A stretch of 64,000 nt of DNA, taken from the NCBI GenBank assembly GCA_002452335.1, contig DKFJ01000010.1:387559-451558 (forward strand). The letters run 5' to 3'. The translations under genes and the position numbers were made by a program. This DNA comes from Deferribacteraceae bacterium UBA6799. GTDB lineage: Bacteria > Chrysiogenota > Deferribacteres > Deferribacterales > Geovibrionaceae. The notes under the pieces are model-generated. The model was not told the DNA's origin. It ran no database searches and saw nothing but the letters and a program-made list of their open reading frames with translations. Below, one piece after another: positions 61,958 to 64,000 of the stretch. Every line of letters begins with the position of its first letter. Positions within the stretch are counted from its first letter, which is position 1.

Positions 61958-61993
61958 TTACTTCTTGAAGTAAGTATTAACCCGTTGTATTAT
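61958..61993 (+). promoter_or_regulatory. Promoter of pgeF-yggS-yggT with overlapping dyad
   Basis: TTGAAG (61965-61970), 17 bp, TATTAT (61988-61993). The perfect inverted repeat TTACTTC-TT-GAAGTAA (61958-61973) covers the -35 box and may be an operator, or a small hairpin ending the MFS transcript. Confidence 0.5.
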
Positions 61994-62019
61994 AAGCTAA
62001 AATCGGGGTGATTGTGCTT

Positions 62020-62772
62020 ATGCTCAGAAAATACGGCAGAATCTTAGTTAACGCTTATGAAAATACGCCTGATAATGTTGAATGTTTCGTCACCACAAAG
62101 CATTCGGGATACAGCACAGGCTTCTTTTCGTCATTCAATCTGGGGATGAACACTCAGGAAGATACGAGGATAGCCGTTAAAAATATAGAGCTTCTGAAAG
62201 TCTCCTGCTCTCTGCCGGTGATTGTGAACCTGAATCAGGTGCACGGCAACAGGGTCTTTGAGGTGGACGCTTCCAATTATCACGATGTGATGTTCTCTGA
62301 AGGGGACGGACTGTTCACTCTGGAGAAGGATATGGCGCTGGGCATCATGACCGCCGACTGCTTTAACGTATTTCTGGCGGGCAGAAAAGGCATCTGCGCT
62401 CTGCACTGCGGTCACAAATCTGTTTCATCAGATATAATGTCCGCAGGGATAAAACTGTTTAAAAAATATGACGATTTCCCTGTGTTCGCGGGCATAGGTC
62501 CGGGGATATCAGGAGAAAACTATCAGGTAGGCGCCGAGCTGGCGGACGTATTCAGACCCATATGCCCGCAGGCAGTGACGGAGAATGAGAACGGGATATA
62601 TCTGTGTCTCAGAACCGTCATAGAGCAGAATCTCAGAAACGCCGGAATAGAGAACATAGAGCACATCAGAAACTGCACACTGGCAGACAACGACCTCTAT
62701 TCACACAGAAGAGACAGAGGCGTCACAGGGCGCATGATGGGCGTTATAGTGAGGAGAAGCGATGTTTTCTGA
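62020..62772 (+). CDS. pgeF: PgeF/YlmD-family protein (DUF152, purine nucleoside phosphorylase-like)
   Basis: About 250 residues from ATG 62020 (GGGGTG nine bases upstream; frame open to 62008). The zinc ligands of the family are visible: NQVHGNRV, MTADCFNVF and LHCGHKSVS, and the YSHRRDRGVTGRMMGVI end. Known members were once called polyphenol oxidases and now have shown peptidoglycan editing and purine nucleoside activity. It is followed by yggS and yggT, a frequent order near division genes. Confidence 0.88.
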   Translation: MLRKYGRILVNAYENTPDNVECFVTTKHSGYSTGFFSSFNLGMNTQEDTRIAVKNIELLKVSCSLPVIVNLNQVHGNRVFEVDASNYHDVMFSEGDGLFTLEKDMALGIMTADCFNVFLAGRKGICALHCGHKSVSSDIMSAGIKLFKKYDDFPVFAGIGPGISGENYQVGAELADVFRPICPQAVTENENGIYLCLRTVIEQNLRNAGIENIEHIRNCTLADNDLYSHRRDRGVTGRMMGVIVRRSDVF

Positions 62773-63445
62773 AAGGATAGCGAAGATTCGTGAAAAAATA
62801 GATGAATCTCTGAAAAGATCAGGCAGAAAAGGCGAACATGTGGAGATAGTGGCAGTCAGCAAATATTATCCGGTGGAAGCCATAAAGGACGCATACGCTC
62901 AGGGACACAGGGTTTTCGGCGAAAGCCGTGTTCAGGAAGCGATGGACAAAAAAGACGAACTTGACGGATTTGAAGGTCTGAAACTGCATTTTATAGGGCA
63001 TCTTCAGACAAATAAGGTAAAATATCTTAAAGATACGTTTGAGCTGATACATTCCGTGGACAGCGAAAGGCTGGCGGAAGAGCTGAACACCTGTTTTGCC
63101 AAAACCGGCAGGGTTCAGGATATATTGATTCAGGTGAATATAGCCGGAGATGTCAACAAGTCCGGAGTGGACGGTCAGAGCGTTTTTGACCTGTGTGAAC
63201 GTGTGGCGCAGATGAAAAACCTGCGTCTGAGAGGGCTGATGATGATACCGCCTCTCACTGACGATGAGGAGAAAAACCGCAAATATTTTACAGGTATGAA
63301 GAAACTTTTTGACCAATGTACTGTCGATAAAGGATACAGCATGGACATTCTATCCATGGGAATGAGCGATGATTTTCAGATCGCCGTGGAGGAGGGCAGC
63401 ACGATGGTACGCATCGGCTCGGCTCTTTTCAAGGGCGACTATTAA
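62762..63445 (+). CDS. yggS: YggS-family PLP-binding protein (pyridoxal phosphate homeostasis)
   Basis: 227 residues, TIM-barrel alanine racemase-like fold. VEIVAVSKYYPVEAIKDAY carries the PLP lysine (about K34), then FGESRVQEAMDK, LHFIGHLQTNK and GMSDDFQIAVEEGSTMVRIGSALFK. It keeps free PLP in balance. It overlaps pgeF by 11 bases. Confidence 0.95.
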   Translation: MFSERIAKIREKIDESLKRSGRKGEHVEIVAVSKYYPVEAIKDAYAQGHRVFGESRVQEAMDKKDELDGFEGLKLHFIGHLQTNKVKYLKDTFELIHSVDSERLAEELNTCFAKTGRVQDILIQVNIAGDVNKSGVDGQSVFDLCERVAQMKNLRLRGLMMIPPLTDDEEKNRKYFTGMKKLFDQCTVDKGYSMDILSMGMSDDFQIAVEEGSTMVRIGSALFKGDY

Positions 63446-63460
63446 TATTAAGAGGTAAAT

Positions 63461-64000
63461 ATGAGTTTTTTGATGATGCTGATAAAGTTTTATCTGATCG
63501 TTCTGCTTTTCAGAAGCGTGATGTCACGTCAGGAGCTTTACTTTAACCCGCTGGGTAAATTAGTGGCTAAGATGACCGATCCGCTCTTTGAAAAAACATT
63601 GAAGATAAATAAAAAAACAGCAGATACCATGACTCCGGCATTTGTTCTGGCCGCTGCCGTTCTGAACGGGGTGATAATATTCGCCTTCGGAGGATTCGGT
63701 ATTGTTGAGTCTGTGCTTTATGCTGTTTCCGATATGCTGATGTTTCTGATGCTGTTCTACATCATCTGTATCATTCTGGGGATTTTCGCCGGGAACATGC
63801 AGATGTCGTATTACGCTATGTATTTTAACAGGCTGGCCTCTTTCTGGGTGAAAGGCGTCAGGGCCGTTGTGCCGATTAAGAGCAACTGGATAGCGCTTTT
63901 CGCCGTTATTCTGGTCTATGCTTTTTTCACTGTGCTTATAGGCGGCGTCAACTACCTTTCCCAGCTTTCGTCGGTTATCACACAGGGACACGCCGATATC
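63461..64000 (+). CDS. YggT-family membrane protein (partial, runs off the window)
   Basis: The frame begins ATG 63461 behind AGAGG and is open to base 64000, giving 180 residues without a stop. It has repeated pairs of hydrophobic helices and the family-like blocks SRQELYFNPLGKLVAKMTDP and AVVPIKSNWIALF, as in YggT (PF02325), a membrane protein of the yggS neighbourhood with unknown function (osmotic shock tolerance and cell division links). Confidence 0.85.
   Translation, partial: MSFLMMLIKFYLIVLLFRSVMSRQELYFNPLGKLVAKMTDPLFEKTLKINKKTADTMTPAFVLAAAVLNGVIIFAFGGFGIVESVLYAVSDMLMFLMLFYIICIILGIFAGNMQMSYYAMYFNRLASFWVKGVRAVVPIKSNWIALFAVILVYAFFTVLIGGVNYLSQLSSVITQGHADI

Noticed and set aside
1..64000. 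CRISPR array, rRNA or tRNA genes, and insertion sequences
   Set aside because: No regular spaced repeats, no tRNA cloverleaf signatures, no rRNA sequence and no transposase motifs were seen.

Overview
The window is a gene-dense stretch of a bacterial chromosome with roughly 45-48% GC by eye. Nearly every base is in short, tightly packed operons. No rRNA, tRNA, CRISPR array, insertion sequence or prophage was found. LptF/LptG, an IHF-type protein, a lipoprotein and MurJ point to a Gram-negative cell. FliD and FliS point to motility, and a cbb3 oxidase locus to microaerobic respiration. MaeB-type malic enzyme, alpha-glucan phosphorylase and class I FBPase give the central carbon metabolism. The style of the fused CCA/A-adding enzyme and the gene order suggest a Deferribacterota-like organism; that assignment is inference, with low certainty.

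Layout. 1-1520: end of a TRAP-transporter-like permease, then a class I aminotransferase. 1517-1954 (-): universal stress protein. 2061-3172 (+): secreted FixH/YtkA-like protein and a SafE-like membrane protein. 3173-10634 (-): a complete cbb3 oxidase locus, reading rrf2-ccoN-ccoO-ccoP anchor-ccoQ-ccoG-ccoH-(28-aa microprotein)-ccoS-ccoI. 10712-15901 (-): cysteine-rich protein, AlkD-like protein, thioredoxin-fold DUF255 protein, and malic enzyme. An AT-rich gap of about 500 bp follows. 16408-25703 (+): xerD-like, DHH/CBS/tRNA nucleotidyltransferase fusion, phoH, ybeY, corC-like, era, mgtE, recO. 25874-32305 (+): fbp, nfo, fused kinase, RNase Z-like, esterase, proC, DUF4405. 32339-36297 (-): leuB, lptG, lptF, DUF1820, a small membrane protein. 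36341-41723: PHP phosphoesterase, HAD phosphatase (-), then fliD-fliS and two small flagellar-context genes. 41732-42016 (-): IHF/HU. 42133-51865 (+): murJ, dtd, MBL hydrolase, tsaB, rimI, DUF465, metK, ahcY, FAD oxidoreductase, plsC, folK, cytidylate-kinase-like. 51927-54981: hisS, aspS. 55079-55912: LysM lipoprotein. 56045-64000: M16 peptidase, dut, glgP, hotdog thioesterase, MFS, pgeF, yggS, yggT (runs off the end).

The most interesting part is the cbb3 locus. The CcoO-like subunit carries a second cytochrome c domain at its C terminus, while CcoP is reduced to a 64-residue membrane anchor with no haem motif, so the encoded complex would have two c-type haems instead of three. An Rrf2 regulator with three spaced cysteines heads the operon. 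A perfect palindrome (TTGTATACC-N5-GGTATACAA) covers its own -10 element and ribosome site, and the same half-sites (ATACC-N5-GGTAT) sit inside the promoter of the facing FixH-like/SafE-like operon. That pairs the two converging operons into one likely redox- or NO-responsive regulon. Three genes of this locus are too short for ordinary gene calling: ccoQ, ccoS and a 28-residue membrane peptide. ccoQ and ccoS share a KYRMLDDDD tail whose codons contain the start of the next gene.

Other points of note are a FliA-type promoter before an unusually long fliD, a disulfide-lacking lipoamide-dehydrogenase-like protein behind ahcY, a perfect 11-bp hairpin between metK and ahcY, and two terminators built from the same stem sequence.
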